A stretch of DNA of 64,000 nt from Methyloradius palustris (GCF_019703875.1 NZ_AP024110.1:558001-622000); one strand, 5' to 3'. Positions 53,816 to 62,114 are shown, numbered from the stretch's first letter. A program made the numbers and translations. The notes: a model not told the origin generated them from the sequence alone.

Positions 53816-54691
53816 ATGTTAAAAAAATATGTATTGCTAGGTTGGTTGTTGGGGATTATGCAGGTCAATGCAGGTGAAATCGGGGTGGTGGATAATGTGG
53901 AGGCGCCAGCATGGCTGCAGCGTGGAAACCTGACCAAGCCTTTGGTATCGGGTCTCCAGCTACAGAATAATGATCGCATTTTAACGGGAAGCCAGGCGCG
54001 AGTATCGCTCAAGCTGGCTGAGGGCAGCACTGTTAAACTAGGTCAAAATGCGACTTTCGCATTACAGGACGTCGATGCGGGAATTGATAAAGATAACGTG
54101 TATCGTGGAATATTGAATGTGGTCAAAGGTGCATTCCGATTTACCACAAGCGTATTAAGTAAATCCAGTAATCATCGCGAAATCAATGTGAAGTTAGGCA
54201 CGATTACCGCGGGCATTCGCGGTACCGACATTTGGGGAATAGTGGATGACCAGGAAGACCTGGTAGCGTTACTGGAGGGAACGATTGAAGTCACTCACAC
54301 CAGCGGGGCAACTGAAGTAATCGCTGAGCCGCTCTCTGTGTATGCAGCCAATATTAACCAACTGCCGTCACCATTAAGCCATCTGACGCAGCCTACAGTG
54401 AATGCGCTAGCTAAAGAAACGGACTTGATTGAAAACGCTGGCGCTACAAATCCTGATGGCATTTGGCATGTGAATCTTGGGGCATATAATAGCCGGCAAG
54501 CGGCTGAGCGTGCAGGCAGCATGTATCGCGAACAAGGTTACGATATTCAAACGCGTGAATTTACATACAACCACCACAAGCGCTACCAGCTGCATCTTGA
54601 TCATTTTGTCAGCAAGGCAGAGGCGCGAGGCGCTACAGACTTATTGACACAAAAATATGGGCTAGAAGTGGCACGGGTTACTAAAAACTAA
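53816..54691 (+). CDS. FecR and SPOR domain periplasmic protein
   Basis: The 291-residue protein has a signal peptide (MLKKYVLLGWLLGIMQVNAG). A FecR domain follows (about 45-165: LTGSQARVSLKLAEGSTVKLGQ, then RFTTSVLSK, TITAGIRGTDIWGIV). The C-terminal SPOR domain (about 213-285: IWHVNLGAYNSRQAAERAGSMYREQGYDIQ) normally binds denuded peptidoglycan at division sites. As with the LysM-FecR protein at 39.5 kb, no FecI sigma factor lies nearby. A strong terminator follows. A cell-wall linked sensing or structural role is inferred. Confidence 0.88.
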   Translation: MLKKYVLLGWLLGIMQVNAGEIGVVDNVEAPAWLQRGNLTKPLVSGLQLQNNDRILTGSQARVSLKLAEGSTVKLGQNATFALQDVDAGIDKDNVYRGILNVVKGAFRFTTSVLSKSSNHREINVKLGTITAGIRGTDIWGIVDDQEDLVALLEGTIEVTHTSGATEVIAEPLSVYAANINQLPSPLSHLTQPTVNALAKETDLIENAGATNPDGIWHVNLGAYNSRQAAERAGSMYREQGYDIQTREFTYNHHKRYQLHLDHFVSKAEARGATDLLTQKYGLEVARVTKN

Positions 54692-54736
54692 GCAATGAAA
54701 TTAGAGTGGCACTAAAAAGTAGCAAGAACGTATCGC

Positions 54737-54778
54737 AAAAAAACGAGTTAAGCCTTTATCAGCTTAACTCGTTTTTTT
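54737..54778 (+). terminator. Rho-independent terminator of the FecR-SPOR gene
   Basis: AAAAAACGAGTTAAGC pairs perfectly with GCTTAACTCGTTTTTT around an eight-base loop; the right arm runs into seven T. It ends only a few bases before the tRNA-like fragment. Confidence 0.93.
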
Positions 54779-54781
54779 ATA

Positions 54782-54835
54782 TGGTGCGCCCGAAGAGATT
54801 CGAACTCCTGACCCCTTGGTTCGTAGCCAAGTCCT
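54782..54835 (-). other. tRNA-Arg(ACG) 3' fragment, probable attachment-site scar
   Basis: Read on the minus strand, the sequence gives an anticodon arm CTTGG-CTACGAA-CCAAG with anticodon ACG, a variable loop, a T arm with TTCGAAT, the acceptor 3' strand CGGGCGC and CCA. It closely follows tRNA-Arg(ACG). The acceptor 5' strand and D loop are absent: beyond about 54836 the DNA turns into AT-rich sequence. So this is not a working tRNA. Such 3' pieces are left at the far end of elements that integrate into tRNA genes. With this orientation the element would lie to the right. Confidence 0.8.
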
Positions 54836-55198
54836 CATTAATAAAAAATTATCAATTTATACAATAATTTAGATGTAAAAACTCGTGCTATATAAATACA
54901 TGATGTTAGCAATTAACCCATTGATTATTAAATGGCTCAACAATATCCATAGCACATATTTTAGCCAATTAATTTCCGTATGAAAGTCCTAATCTGGACA
55001 GCTGCGTATTACTGTGAAACCTGACACCTATAACTTTCCAAGCAGGCCACCAACCGTTATTCAAAGTGGTCATCTATAATTATCAAAAGTTGTCAGCTTC
55101 CGCTATCGGCCAATAGCGGCCATTCATTCTTACTCTTGATATCTGTTGATTGCCCAGTTTTATTCAGGCAGTTCATTGTTATTGGGCAATTCTTAAAG
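54836..55198. other. Non-coding AT-rich stretch right of the tRNA fragment
   Basis: These 363 bases have no gene that I can support. They are more AT-rich than the DNA to the left, fitting the start of an acquired segment, and contain the hairpin repeat described at 55067-55130. Confidence 0.5.
55067..55130 (-). repeat. Intergenic hairpin repeat, copy 1
   Basis: The core CCGCTATCGGCCAATAGCGG is itself an imperfect palindrome. Read on the minus strand, this stretch aligns over about 60 bases with 63552-63615 read on the + strand (for example TCGATAGCGGAAACTGG against CCGATAGCGGAAGCTGA, and both then have ATAATTAT). The two copies are in opposite orientation about 8.5 kb apart. Confidence 0.65.
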
Positions 55199-55435
55199 TT
55201 ATAACTTACTTTTTTTCTTAATATCAAATTCCTTGATCAGAGTCATCTTGGCTCGCCACTCGTTCAGTTGGTCTTCTTCGATCTCCATCTGAATCCCAAT
55301 GATTTCTTCAGTAGTAAGGTCTTCTAAACGCTTAAGCGTTTTCTGAGACATTCGGGAAAGTAGCCTTTCAGTCTCTTCCTTACTCAATTTTTGAGCTTTT
55401 AATAAGTACTCTTCTTTACAGGATTTAATCTTCAT
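55199..55435 (-). CDS. Small charged hypothetical protein (78 aa)
   Basis: The protein is highly charged and almost all helical (MKIKSCKEEYLLKAQKLSKE at the start, many Glu and Lys, and a KKKSKL tail). The spacing of Leu/Met residues suggests a coiled coil around residues 18-65. No signal peptide or family is recognised. An AGGA element lies about ten bases before the ATG. It is the first gene right of the tRNA scar. Confidence 0.65.
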   Translation of the reverse strand: MKIKSCKEEYLLKAQKLSKEETERLLSRMSQKTLKRLEDLTTEEIIGIQMEIEEDQLNEWRAKMTLIKEFDIKKKSKL

Positions 55436-55669
55436 CGCGCTTATTTCCTAGGGTAAGTTTTAGGCAATCTACATTGATTTGTAGGCTGATGCTATTTTTG
55501 TGACAATGACAAAATAGAATATGGCTATTTATTGGCACTAATTAGTGAGAAAATGAAGCCGCTTTACCTAACTGATTATTGTCAGGATGAATGCAATATC
55601 AGCTCTCACAAATCTGCATGGAGTAGATAAGCTGTTCAGATTCAAATATTTTAAATACTAGGTACGTCA

Positions 55670-55948
55670 ATGCTTGTTCAACAAGGTACTTTGTTTGGGA
55701 AATTCAAAGGCTTTCGTAATCAAAGTACCATGTTCTTTTTTGCGGACGGCTCAATCTGGCGTCAGAATGAAAATAAACAGTTTGATCATGTCGCGTACAT
55801 GCCCTATGCCAGAATAATGAATCAGGAGGGTCGACATTATATCGAGGTGGAAGATGTAGATGTTTCAGTTGAAGTAGTGTGGGTTGGAGTATCTAGGGCT
55901 ATAGGTAACCTAAGTATTTCACACATCCTTCAGACTAGCGATTCTTAA
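55670..55948 (+). CDS. Hypothetical protein (92 aa)
   Basis: The product begins MLVQQGTLFGKFKGFRNQST and continues with alternating hydrophobic and charged residues (FFFADGSIWRQNENKQ, RHYIEVEDVDVSVEVVWVG), which suggests a small beta-rich fold. There is no signal peptide and no recognised family. Its last 14 bases overlap the end of the convergent CorA-like gene. Confidence 0.65.
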   Translation: MLVQQGTLFGKFKGFRNQSTMFFFADGSIWRQNENKQFDHVAYMPYARIMNQEGRHYIEVEDVDVSVEVVWVGVSRAIGNLSISHILQTSDS

Positions 55949-56936
55949 AAGCAATACCTACTGCCAAAACTGTAAACGTCACGACGATGCCCACGATTGT
56001 GATAAAACCATGCGGGCTATCAGCCAGAGGGATACCACCGACATTCATGCCTAGCAAACCTGCAATGATGTTGATAGGCAAAGCTAGCACTGTCACTATG
56101 GTCAACGTGAACAAATTGCGATTCGTGTGTTCACTGATCTGCGCGCCCATTTCCTCTTGCAATAATTTGATGCGTTCCTGTAAAGCTGACATGTCACGAA
56201 TGACCACAGAGAATTCTTCTGTTCCTTGCCTGAGTTCATTGAGATCATCTTCCTTTATCCAGTTTGGTGAATGCTGTAGTAATCGGAATAAGGCTGCTGG
56301 CTCTGGTGCTAACAAGCGTTGAAGCCTGACTAGAACGCGTCGCAACTTCCCAAGATCAGCGCGTTGGGTTTTCAAAGTATCTTTCAATAATTCATCTTCT
56401 ATATCATCCACTTTTTGGGTGGCTTCCCTCGCTATCTTGACGAGAGCATCACCCTGGTCATGCATCAGGTGAATCAGTAATGCCATCGGCGAATTAAATT
56501 TCTCTTCATTTTTTACGGCTAATCGCAGTTCATTGATGGAATGCAATGGATGGGTTCGAGCGCTGATGAGTGCCACCCTATTAACGTTCATCCATAAAGT
56601 GGCGATTTCTGATGGCTCGAAGGAGAATTTGAATGCGACGTCATTCACTATCGCGATCAGATTTTCTTCTACATCTTCAATACGCGTGGAACGAGACTCA
56701 TCATTAAGGGTTTCATAAAACTCCACAGGTAACTTAAGGTTAGCGTGCATCCAACGTTCAGCAGTTTGATCGGCTAAATTGAAATGCATCCATATGAATT
56801 CTTGGGTATCTATCTGAACGTTATTCAGCCAAGCCATCGCAGTGTCCAGATCAATAGGCTTACCTAGCCCATTACTAGTAAATAGGAATGCACATATCAG
56901 GCAATTTTGCTCCTGGAAATAATCGGGTGACTGCAT
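55935..56936 (-). CDS. CorA/ZntB-like divalent metal transporter
   Basis: This 333-residue inner-membrane protein has a large cytoplasmic funnel domain (about 1-265), a long stalk helix, and two C-terminal membrane helices (about 275-330). Between the helices lies the family signature GMN in AGLLGMNVGGIPLADSPHGF. The sequence NLADQTAERWM and WMNVNRVALISARTHPLHS is closer to ZntB than to classical CorA. Transport of zinc or magnesium is thus likely, but direction and ion are not certain. ATG 56936 is preferred over an upstream TTG at 56948. It lies after the phosphate transporter gene, separated by a terminator. Confidence 0.9.
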   Translation of the reverse strand: MQSPDYFQEQNCLICAFLFTSNGLGKPIDLDTAMAWLNNVQIDTQEFIWMHFNLADQTAERWMHANLKLPVEFYETLNDESRSTRIEDVEENLIAIVNDVAFKFSFEPSEIATLWMNVNRVALISARTHPLHSINELRLAVKNEEKFNSPMALLIHLMHDQGDALVKIAREATQKVDDIEDELLKDTLKTQRADLGKLRRVLVRLQRLLAPEPAALFRLLQHSPNWIKEDDLNELRQGTEEFSVVIRDMSALQERIKLLQEEMGAQISEHTNRNLFTLTIVTVLALPINIIAGLLGMNVGGIPLADSPHGFITIVGIVVTFTVLAVGIAFKNR

Positions 56937-56956
56937 AGGTATATCCAATATCGGAA

Positions 56957-56990
56957 TAAAAAAAAGCCCATGCTTTATTCAAACATGGGC
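56957..56990 (-). terminator. Terminator of the phosphate transporter gene
   Basis: On the minus strand GCCCATG (from 56990) pairs with CATGGGC (to 56966) around an 11-base loop and is followed by nine T. It lies right after the Pit gene and just before the CorA-like gene. Confidence 0.9.
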
Positions 56991-57009
56991 AAATTGCTGA
57001 GGAGCAAAA

Positions 57010-58605
57010 CTAGAATAAGCGGGTAAATAACCAATACAGAGAACCCGATAAAAGCATCGCCATAGGCAATGTTAGAACCCAGGCGGTTAACAAACTCTTA
57101 ATCGTTGACCATTGCAGCCCTGATTTATTGGCAGCCATCGTACCTGCCACGCCAGAAGACAATACGTGTGTTGTCGAGACAGGTAAGCCGTACATATCTG
57201 CAGCACCAATCATCGTCATAGCAACTAACTCTGCAGATGCGCCTTGTGCATAGGTTAGATGAGTCTTGCCGATCTTCTCTCCCACAGTCACTACAATGCG
57301 CTTCCAGCCAACCATCGTACCTAAACCAAGGGCAATCGCCACTGCGACTTTGACCCATAGCGGAATGAACTTGGTAGATGAGTCGATCTCTTTCTTAAAG
57401 GCATCCACATTCTTCTTTGTATCATCATCAAAGCTTACTGCTTTATCTTTACCAATAAGTCGAATGGCTTCTGAAGCAAGGTACATATCGTTACGTACGT
57501 TACCTACACTTTCACTAGGAACATGGTCAAATGAACCATACTGTTTTACTTGGCTACCGATCTTCCCAGTAAGTGCTGCCAGAGAGGGCACTACATTAGC
57601 GTTATATTCTTTAGTACGAATATAGTCTGAGATAGCTTGTCGTGGTTCTGCAGAGGCAGCACCAGGAACAGACTTCACTAAGGATTGTTGTGTCACTTGT
57701 GCCACAGCGACGAACTGAGTCATTTGATCTACAGGCATGGCCCTGTTTAGCGCATAAGCCATGGGTACAGTACCCACTAGTATTAGCATGATTAAGCCCA
57801 TACCTTTTTGACCGTCATTGGAGCCATGCGCAAACGATACGCCTGTGCAGGTCAGTATCAATAATCCACGAATCCAGATGGGCGGCGCCTTCTTACCTTT
57901 TGGCTCTGCATACAGTTCTTTATTCTTTACGAATGCTTTTAATGCCAGTAATAACAGTGCAGCAAATACGAATCCGATCAGTGGGGACAACAGTAGTGAA
58001 TAACCAACTTTGGTGGCTTGCGCCCAATCGACACCACTTGTTCCTGTGCGGCCATGCATCAATGCATTGGCAACGCCCACACCAATGATAGAACCTATTA
58101 ATGTGTGTGAAGAAGAAGCTGGCAAACCTAATAACCATGTACCTAGATTCCAAATGATGGCTGCAATAAGAAGCGCAAACACCATTGCAAACCCCGCACC
58201 TGAACCGACCTGCAGAATCAGTTCAACTGGCAGCAATGAAATAATGCCGAAGGCTACTGCGCCGCTAGAAAACAGCACACCTAGAAAATTGAAAAATCCT
58301 GACCAGAGCACAGCGAAATTAGGCGGAAGAGAGTGCGTATAAATAACGGTGGCTACGGCGTTCGCTGTATCGTGAAAACCGTTTACGAATTCAAAGCCAA
58401 GCGCAATTAGCAGCGCAACCCCCAGCAAAATATAAGGCAATATGGTAGTGGCCTTCACGCCTGTATCCGTGACATCGTGCATCAGACTGAATGCTGTAAA
58501 TGCTAATCCGCCTATCAATAGCGCGATAAATATAATCGCTGTCATTAAGCCCGGTTTTTTATCGAAACTTGGCTTCTCAGAGGAATGGATGCTGATGGCG
58601 CTCAT
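57010..58605 (-). CDS. Pit family inorganic phosphate transporter
   Basis: The 531-residue membrane protein belongs to the low-affinity Pi (metal-phosphate) symporters. It has the duplicated signature: GFEFVNGFHDTANAVATVIYT in the N-terminal half, and VSFAHGSNDGQKGMG followed by a C-terminal half with GLPVSTTHVLSSGVAG. About ten membrane helices are seen, with a hydrophilic loop near residues 290-400. The length is a little above E. coli PitA. It ends in a clear terminator. Confidence 0.94.
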   Translation of the reverse strand: MSAISIHSSEKPSFDKKPGLMTAIIFIALLIGGLAFTAFSLMHDVTDTGVKATTILPYILLGVALLIALGFEFVNGFHDTANAVATVIYTHSLPPNFAVLWSGFFNFLGVLFSSGAVAFGIISLLPVELILQVGSGAGFAMVFALLIAAIIWNLGTWLLGLPASSSHTLIGSIIGVGVANALMHGRTGTSGVDWAQATKVGYSLLLSPLIGFVFAALLLLALKAFVKNKELYAEPKGKKAPPIWIRGLLILTCTGVSFAHGSNDGQKGMGLIMLILVGTVPMAYALNRAMPVDQMTQFVAVAQVTQQSLVKSVPGAASAEPRQAISDYIRTKEYNANVVPSLAALTGKIGSQVKQYGSFDHVPSESVGNVRNDMYLASEAIRLIGKDKAVSFDDDTKKNVDAFKKEIDSSTKFIPLWVKVAVAIALGLGTMVGWKRIVVTVGEKIGKTHLTYAQGASAELVAMTMIGAADMYGLPVSTTHVLSSGVAGTMAANKSGLQWSTIKSLLTAWVLTLPMAMLLSGSLYWLFTRLF

Positions 58606-58876
58606 ATTGATTTCCTGAAGGATGGATTGTTGCCATTCTTCGCCAATTTAGTGTCAATTTGATGACAAAATCCTCCTCATCCCATTGCAGAATACATTAC
58701 CTCAAGATTCACAGAGCATTCAAATGTCATGACATCCCTCATGAAAGCCAGGGAATAAAAGGTTAGGACTAGATATTTTTACCAAAGGCGGCCTTATTGA
58801 TAACTCCCCCGCACGGCAAGTAGGGTTGATAAAGACAATTAAAGGTATTGGTATCCAGGTTGGAGACCAAAGAGAA
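58606..58876. other. Intergenic region upstream of pit
   Basis: These 271 bases lie between the pit start and the end of the SnoaL-like gene, both on the minus strand. They must hold the pit promoter. I see no clear PhoB-type direct repeat, terminator or gene. Confidence 0.4.
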
Positions 58877-59269
58877 CTAGAATACCGTGTTTGAATTCGC
58901 GCTCTGAACTGGCACTACTTGCAGTACATCCCAGTGTTCAACTATCTTTCCCATTTCGTCAAAGCGGAAGATGTCGATGCCCGCCCAGTCCTTATTTGCG
59001 TCACTGGGCCAGTACTGGTGGCAGTGTAGAACAACCAGACTTCCCTCAGCGATCGAGCGTTTGAAAGAAACGCGCTTACCTGGGTAGTCTTTGGCCATAC
59101 GCTCAAAATACTCGATAAAGGCTTTCTTCCCATCTGCTACGTGTGGATTGTGCTGGGTATAACTGTCACCTGCATAGCGCTCAATTGCTTCTGCAGGTTT
59201 GCACTCATTGAACATCAGTTCATAAAATGCCATCGCGTTTTGTTTGTTCAGTTCCAGAGCTTCACTCAT
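58877..59269 (-). CDS. SnoaL-like (NTF2 fold) protein
   Basis: The 130-residue product fits the NTF2/SnoaL fold: an N-terminal helix (LNKQNAMAFYELMFNECKPAEAIERYAG), DSYTQHNPHVADGKKAFIEYFERM, then strands SLVVLHCHQYWP and DIFRFDEMGKIVEHWDVLQ. Close relatives are often annotated as predicted SnoaL-like aldol condensation enzymes. The start is ATG 59269 behind GGAG. It lies downstream of hxlR on the same strand, so an operon with hxlR is possible. Confidence 0.88.
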   Translation of the reverse strand: MSEALELNKQNAMAFYELMFNECKPAEAIERYAGDSYTQHNPHVADGKKAFIEYFERMAKDYPGKRVSFKRSIAEGSLVVLHCHQYWPSDANKDWAGIDIFRFDEMGKIVEHWDVLQVVPVQSANSNTVF

Positions 59270-59327
59270 GTTCAAATCTCCAGGATATGACAGCTTATGT
59301 GCTTTTTGTGGCTATTCATCATTTAAA

Positions 59328-59365
59328 CCTTCACACCTTCACACCTTCACACCTTCACACCTTAC
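59328..59365. repeat. 8-base tandem repeat at the end of hxlR
   Basis: Four perfect copies of CCTTCACA run from 59328 to 59359, followed by a partial copy (CCTTAC). The hxlR stop codon (59355) lies in the repeat. Confidence 0.9.
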
Positions 59366-59756
59366 CCTTCTGTTGTTTATCAAACTTTTCTCTTGCCTCC
59401 AGAACAGCTGGCACATTAGAGAAAGTCCAGTTTCCAAGTGCCTCTATTGGCACGCGCAGTGAATGCCCGAGTTCGGTTAACTCGTAATCGACGCGCGGCG
59501 GAACTGTTGGAGTCACTGTACGCGTAACGACACCGTCACGCTCTAGCCCACGCAACGTAAGCGCGAGCATGCGTTGGGAAATACCACCGATCATCCTTTT
59601 GAGTTCATTGAAGCGTTTGGGTCCTGCTACGAGCAGCATGATTGTCAATACTGTCCACTTGTCGCCAATGCGCGAAAGGATAGAAGCAACTATTTGACAC
59701 TCACCAGGCAGATGTTTGCGGATATCAGAGGTTACAGGTTTGTTATCTAGTTTCAA
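59355..59756 (-). CDS. HxlR family winged-helix regulator
   Basis: This 133-residue regulator has the HxlR pattern: an N-terminal Cys (LPGECQIVASILSRIGDKWTVLTIMLL), then GPKRFNELKRMIGGISQRMLALTLRGLERDGVVTRTV, PRVDYELTELGHSL and a C-terminal helix. Several HxlR proteins use that Cys to sense aldehydes, quinones or disulphide stress. It is divergent from a pirin and an FAD oxidoreductase, which it likely represses. An 8-base tandem repeat covers its stop codon. Confidence 0.94.
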   Translation of the reverse strand: MKLDNKPVTSDIRKHLPGECQIVASILSRIGDKWTVLTIMLLVAGPKRFNELKRMIGGISQRMLALTLRGLERDGVVTRTVTPTVPPRVDYELTELGHSLRVPIEALGNWTFSNVPAVLEAREKFDKQQKGKV

Positions 59757-59782
59757 TAATGTGCCTCCTTGTGGGCTTCTAT

Positions 59783-59837
59783 TAGTATTGTATATAGTTC
59801 TGGTAACAAAAGAATACTACATGACAAAGGAATACTA
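59783..59837. promoter_or_regulatory. Candidate HxlR operator
   Basis: TAGTATT (59783-59789) is inverted as AATACTA at 59813-59819, and AATACTA occurs again at 59831-59837, just before the pirin start. Related AGTAT/ATACT half-sites are typical near HxlR promoters. The site lies in the divergent gap. Confidence 0.5.
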
Positions 59838-59839
59838 GC

Positions 59840-60685
59840 ATGAAAAATCAGAAACTTCTCGTTGAGTCTTCTCGCGCTATCGTCCACCGAACGAAGGGAG
59901 ACAGGCATGGCTTTATTACACGTTTTATAAGCCCTGACGATTTAGGGCACGCCACCAAGCCTTTTGTCTTTCTTGATCTCTTCGAGGCTGAAAATTTTCA
60001 GGGACGCGGCTTCCCGCCTCACCCACATTCAGGAATTGCAACCCTTACGGTAACTCTGGAGGGAAGCATGACTTACGCTGACACTTCAGGAAAATCGGGT
60101 TCGCTATCTGCAGGTTCTATTGAATGGATGCGCGCTGGTGCAGGTGTCTGGCATGCAGGTACCCCGACCCAAGGACAAGCCATGCGTGGTTATCAGTTGT
60201 GGCTTGCGCTACCGCCGGAACTAGAACTTGAGCCAGCCGAAAGTCTATACCTCGAATCTCATCATATTGAAAGCGACGGCCCAGCGCGCATTCTGCTCGG
60301 GCAGTATTCGCGCAAATCCAGTCCTTTCTACCTGCCGATGTCAATTAACTACCTGCATGTTCAATTGAAAGACGGTCAGCTATGGACTTATACCCCGAAT
60401 GCCGACCACAACATCGCTTGGCTAGCACTCAACAAGGGCAAGCTACACACAAGTGGCGTCACGCTAGAGCGTGAAATGGCGATTTTTGCCAACGGAAATG
60501 ATCCGATTCATCTGGCTGCCGAAGGCGATGTTGAACTTGTCATCGGGTCAGCCGCTAAGCACCCCTATCCCCTCGTGATGGGTGCTTATTCTGTGCATAC
60601 CAGTCCTGCTGCCTTGGATGAGGGCGAGCGTAATATAGCCGATCTCAGAAAAACCCCTGCCGCAGCAGCTCTTATCCATTACTAA
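59840..60685 (+). CDS. Pirin family protein with pirin C-terminal domain
   Basis: The 281-residue bicupin has an N-terminal pirin cupin (FVFLDLFEAENFQGRGFPPHPHSGIATLTVTLEGSM with the metal His set and RAGAGVWHAGTP) and a C-terminal pirin domain (about 165-270). The motif HPHSGIATLT matches the classical pirin HPHRGFET-like region. AAAGG precedes the ATG. It is first in an apparent unit with the FAD oxidoreductase, under the divergent hxlR. Confidence 0.93.
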   Translation: MKNQKLLVESSRAIVHRTKGDRHGFITRFISPDDLGHATKPFVFLDLFEAENFQGRGFPPHPHSGIATLTVTLEGSMTYADTSGKSGSLSAGSIEWMRAGAGVWHAGTPTQGQAMRGYQLWLALPPELELEPAESLYLESHHIESDGPARILLGQYSRKSSPFYLPMSINYLHVQLKDGQLWTYTPNADHNIAWLALNKGKLHTSGVTLEREMAIFANGNDPIHLAAEGDVELVIGSAAKHPYPLVMGAYSVHTSPAALDEGERNIADLRKTPAAAALIHY

Positions 60686-60712
60686 AACCCAACTCAGAAT
60701 AGGAAAAAATTC

Positions 60713-61840
60713 ATGAATAGAAAAAAATTAGTTGTTGTAGGCGGTGGTGCTGCCGGTCATAAGATTGCTCATGATCTCAGCGCTATTATGGAGGTCACTC
60801 TAATTGACCCCAAGACTTACTGGGAAGTCCCCATGGCGCTCCCTCGGTTGCTAGTACAGCCAGACGAGTTACCGGCTAGAATGACGTTCAAGAGTTTTTT
60901 ACCTGACGCTCGACATGTACAGGGATACGCGACACGCATTGCGAACAACAGCGTAATAGTGGAGACTTCAAACGGCAGCGAAACCATCCCATTTGACTAT
61001 GCGGTTATTTCGACTGGCTCACGTTATATCGACCCTCTCATAAAAGCTGAAAAGGCTACAGAACTGGAACGTATCGCAGAAATCGAAGTTGCCCATCAAA
61101 GATTGAAAGCTGCCCGCAGAATTGTGGTTATTGGTGGCGGTCCCGTCGGAGTGGAGATTACAGCGGAGCTGCGTGAGACATTTCCAAAAATACCCGTCAC
61201 ATTGGTTCATGCTGCAGATAGGTTGCTAGAAAACGCTCCTGATAAATTCCCAGAATGGGCAAAAAAAGACCTCGAATCGAAAGGTGTGACCATCATTCTT
61301 AAAGACTTGGTGGTTGAACCCAAACTTGGCGAACAGCCGGTTGATGGCAAGATAAAATTGAAAAGCGGTCGTGTTCTCGATGCCGATACCGTAGTGTGGG
61401 CCGCAGGCGCAAAACCACTGACAGATTTTGTTAAAACATCATGGCCAGAGTTAGTTGAAGCTAACGGCCTCATCAAGACAGATAGTTATTTAAGGCTTGA
61501 ACAGCATCCCAATATTTTTGTCGCGGGTGATGTAACCAATCTACCGGAGGGACGGCTTGCGATCACAGCATCATTCCATGTTGTGAGCATTGTTGAAAAT
61601 CTGAAGGCGCTTGCCTCTAAATCCTTTGCGAAGGACACAAAGCTCAAGCCTTATGCACCAAAAGTTCCAGGCAAAGGGCTTGGCAAGTTGATGATACTCA
61701 CGCTAGGTCGCAATGATGGCCTCAGTTCTCTGCCATTCGGTCAACTCCGCTTCTCATTTATTGCCAGAAATATGAAATCTCAGAACATGTTCGTAGGCAA
61801 ATATCGTAAGGATCTCGGACTGAATCCCACTAAAACCTGA
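60713..61840 (+). CDS. FAD-dependent pyridine nucleotide-disulphide-type oxidoreductase (NDH-2/FSP1-like)
   Basis: The 375-residue protein has an N-terminal FAD Rossmann motif (KLVVVGGGAAGHKIAHDL), a second nucleotide motif (RIVVIGGGPVGVEITAEL) and the C-terminal FAD-contact region NIFVAGDVTNLP. The redox Cys pair of disulphide reductases is missing. This fits the type that reduces quinones with NAD(P)H, related to AIFM2/FSP1 and NDH-2. It follows the pirin gene by 27 bases, and regulation by HxlR suggests quinone or electrophile stress. Confidence 0.9.
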   Translation: MNRKKLVVVGGGAAGHKIAHDLSAIMEVTLIDPKTYWEVPMALPRLLVQPDELPARMTFKSFLPDARHVQGYATRIANNSVIVETSNGSETIPFDYAVISTGSRYIDPLIKAEKATELERIAEIEVAHQRLKAARRIVVIGGGPVGVEITAELRETFPKIPVTLVHAADRLLENAPDKFPEWAKKDLESKGVTIILKDLVVEPKLGEQPVDGKIKLKSGRVLDADTVVWAAGAKPLTDFVKTSWPELVEANGLIKTDSYLRLEQHPNIFVAGDVTNLPEGRLAITASFHVVSIVENLKALASKSFAKDTKLKPYAPKVPGKGLGKLMILTLGRNDGLSSLPFGQLRFSFIARNMKSQNMFVGKYRKDLGLNPTKT

Positions 61841-61871
61841 ATTCACTGAAGCAAGTTGCATAAGCATTGCG

Positions 61872-61900
61872 GCGGAGCGAAGGACAAACCTTCGCTCCGC
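61872..61900 (+). terminator. GC-rich hairpin after the oxidoreductase gene
   Basis: GCGGAGCGAAGG (61872-61883) pairs perfectly with CCTTCGCTCCGC (61889-61900) around a five-base loop. There is no T-run, so termination may be Rho-dependent or the hairpin may protect the mRNA end. Confidence 0.6.
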
Positions 61901-62068
61901 ACACAGAAAAGAAGATGTTATCAAAAATGGCGATAACTAAAGCCGCGCGAGGCTAAAGGCCGATGGGGACAATCAATTCATTAAACACAGGCAATGTTTT
62001 AACAAGTAGAACCAAAATGGTATAGTTGCCCGCCTTAAGTTAATCATAGATAAGCACCGAGACAGGTG

Positions 62069-62107
62069 CTTGCAGAATACTCTTGCAGAATACTCTTGCA
62101 GAATACT
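62069..62107 (+). repeat. Three perfect 13-base direct repeats before the MFS gene
   Basis: CTTGCAGAATACT occurs three times head to tail with no mismatch (62069-62107), ending eight bases before the MFS ATG. The unit is not a multiple of three, so copy-number changes would shift an upstream frame and alter the leader length. Confidence 0.93.
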
Positions 62108-62114
62108 AAAGTAT

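Noticed and set aside
54782..54860. Complete tRNA-Arg gene
   Set aside because: The acceptor 5' strand and D loop are missing; sequence beyond about 54836 cannot pair with the 3' acceptor.
58606..58876. PhoB box upstream of the phosphate transporter
   Set aside because: TGTCA/TGACA strings occur but not with the spacing or direct repeat of a Pho box.
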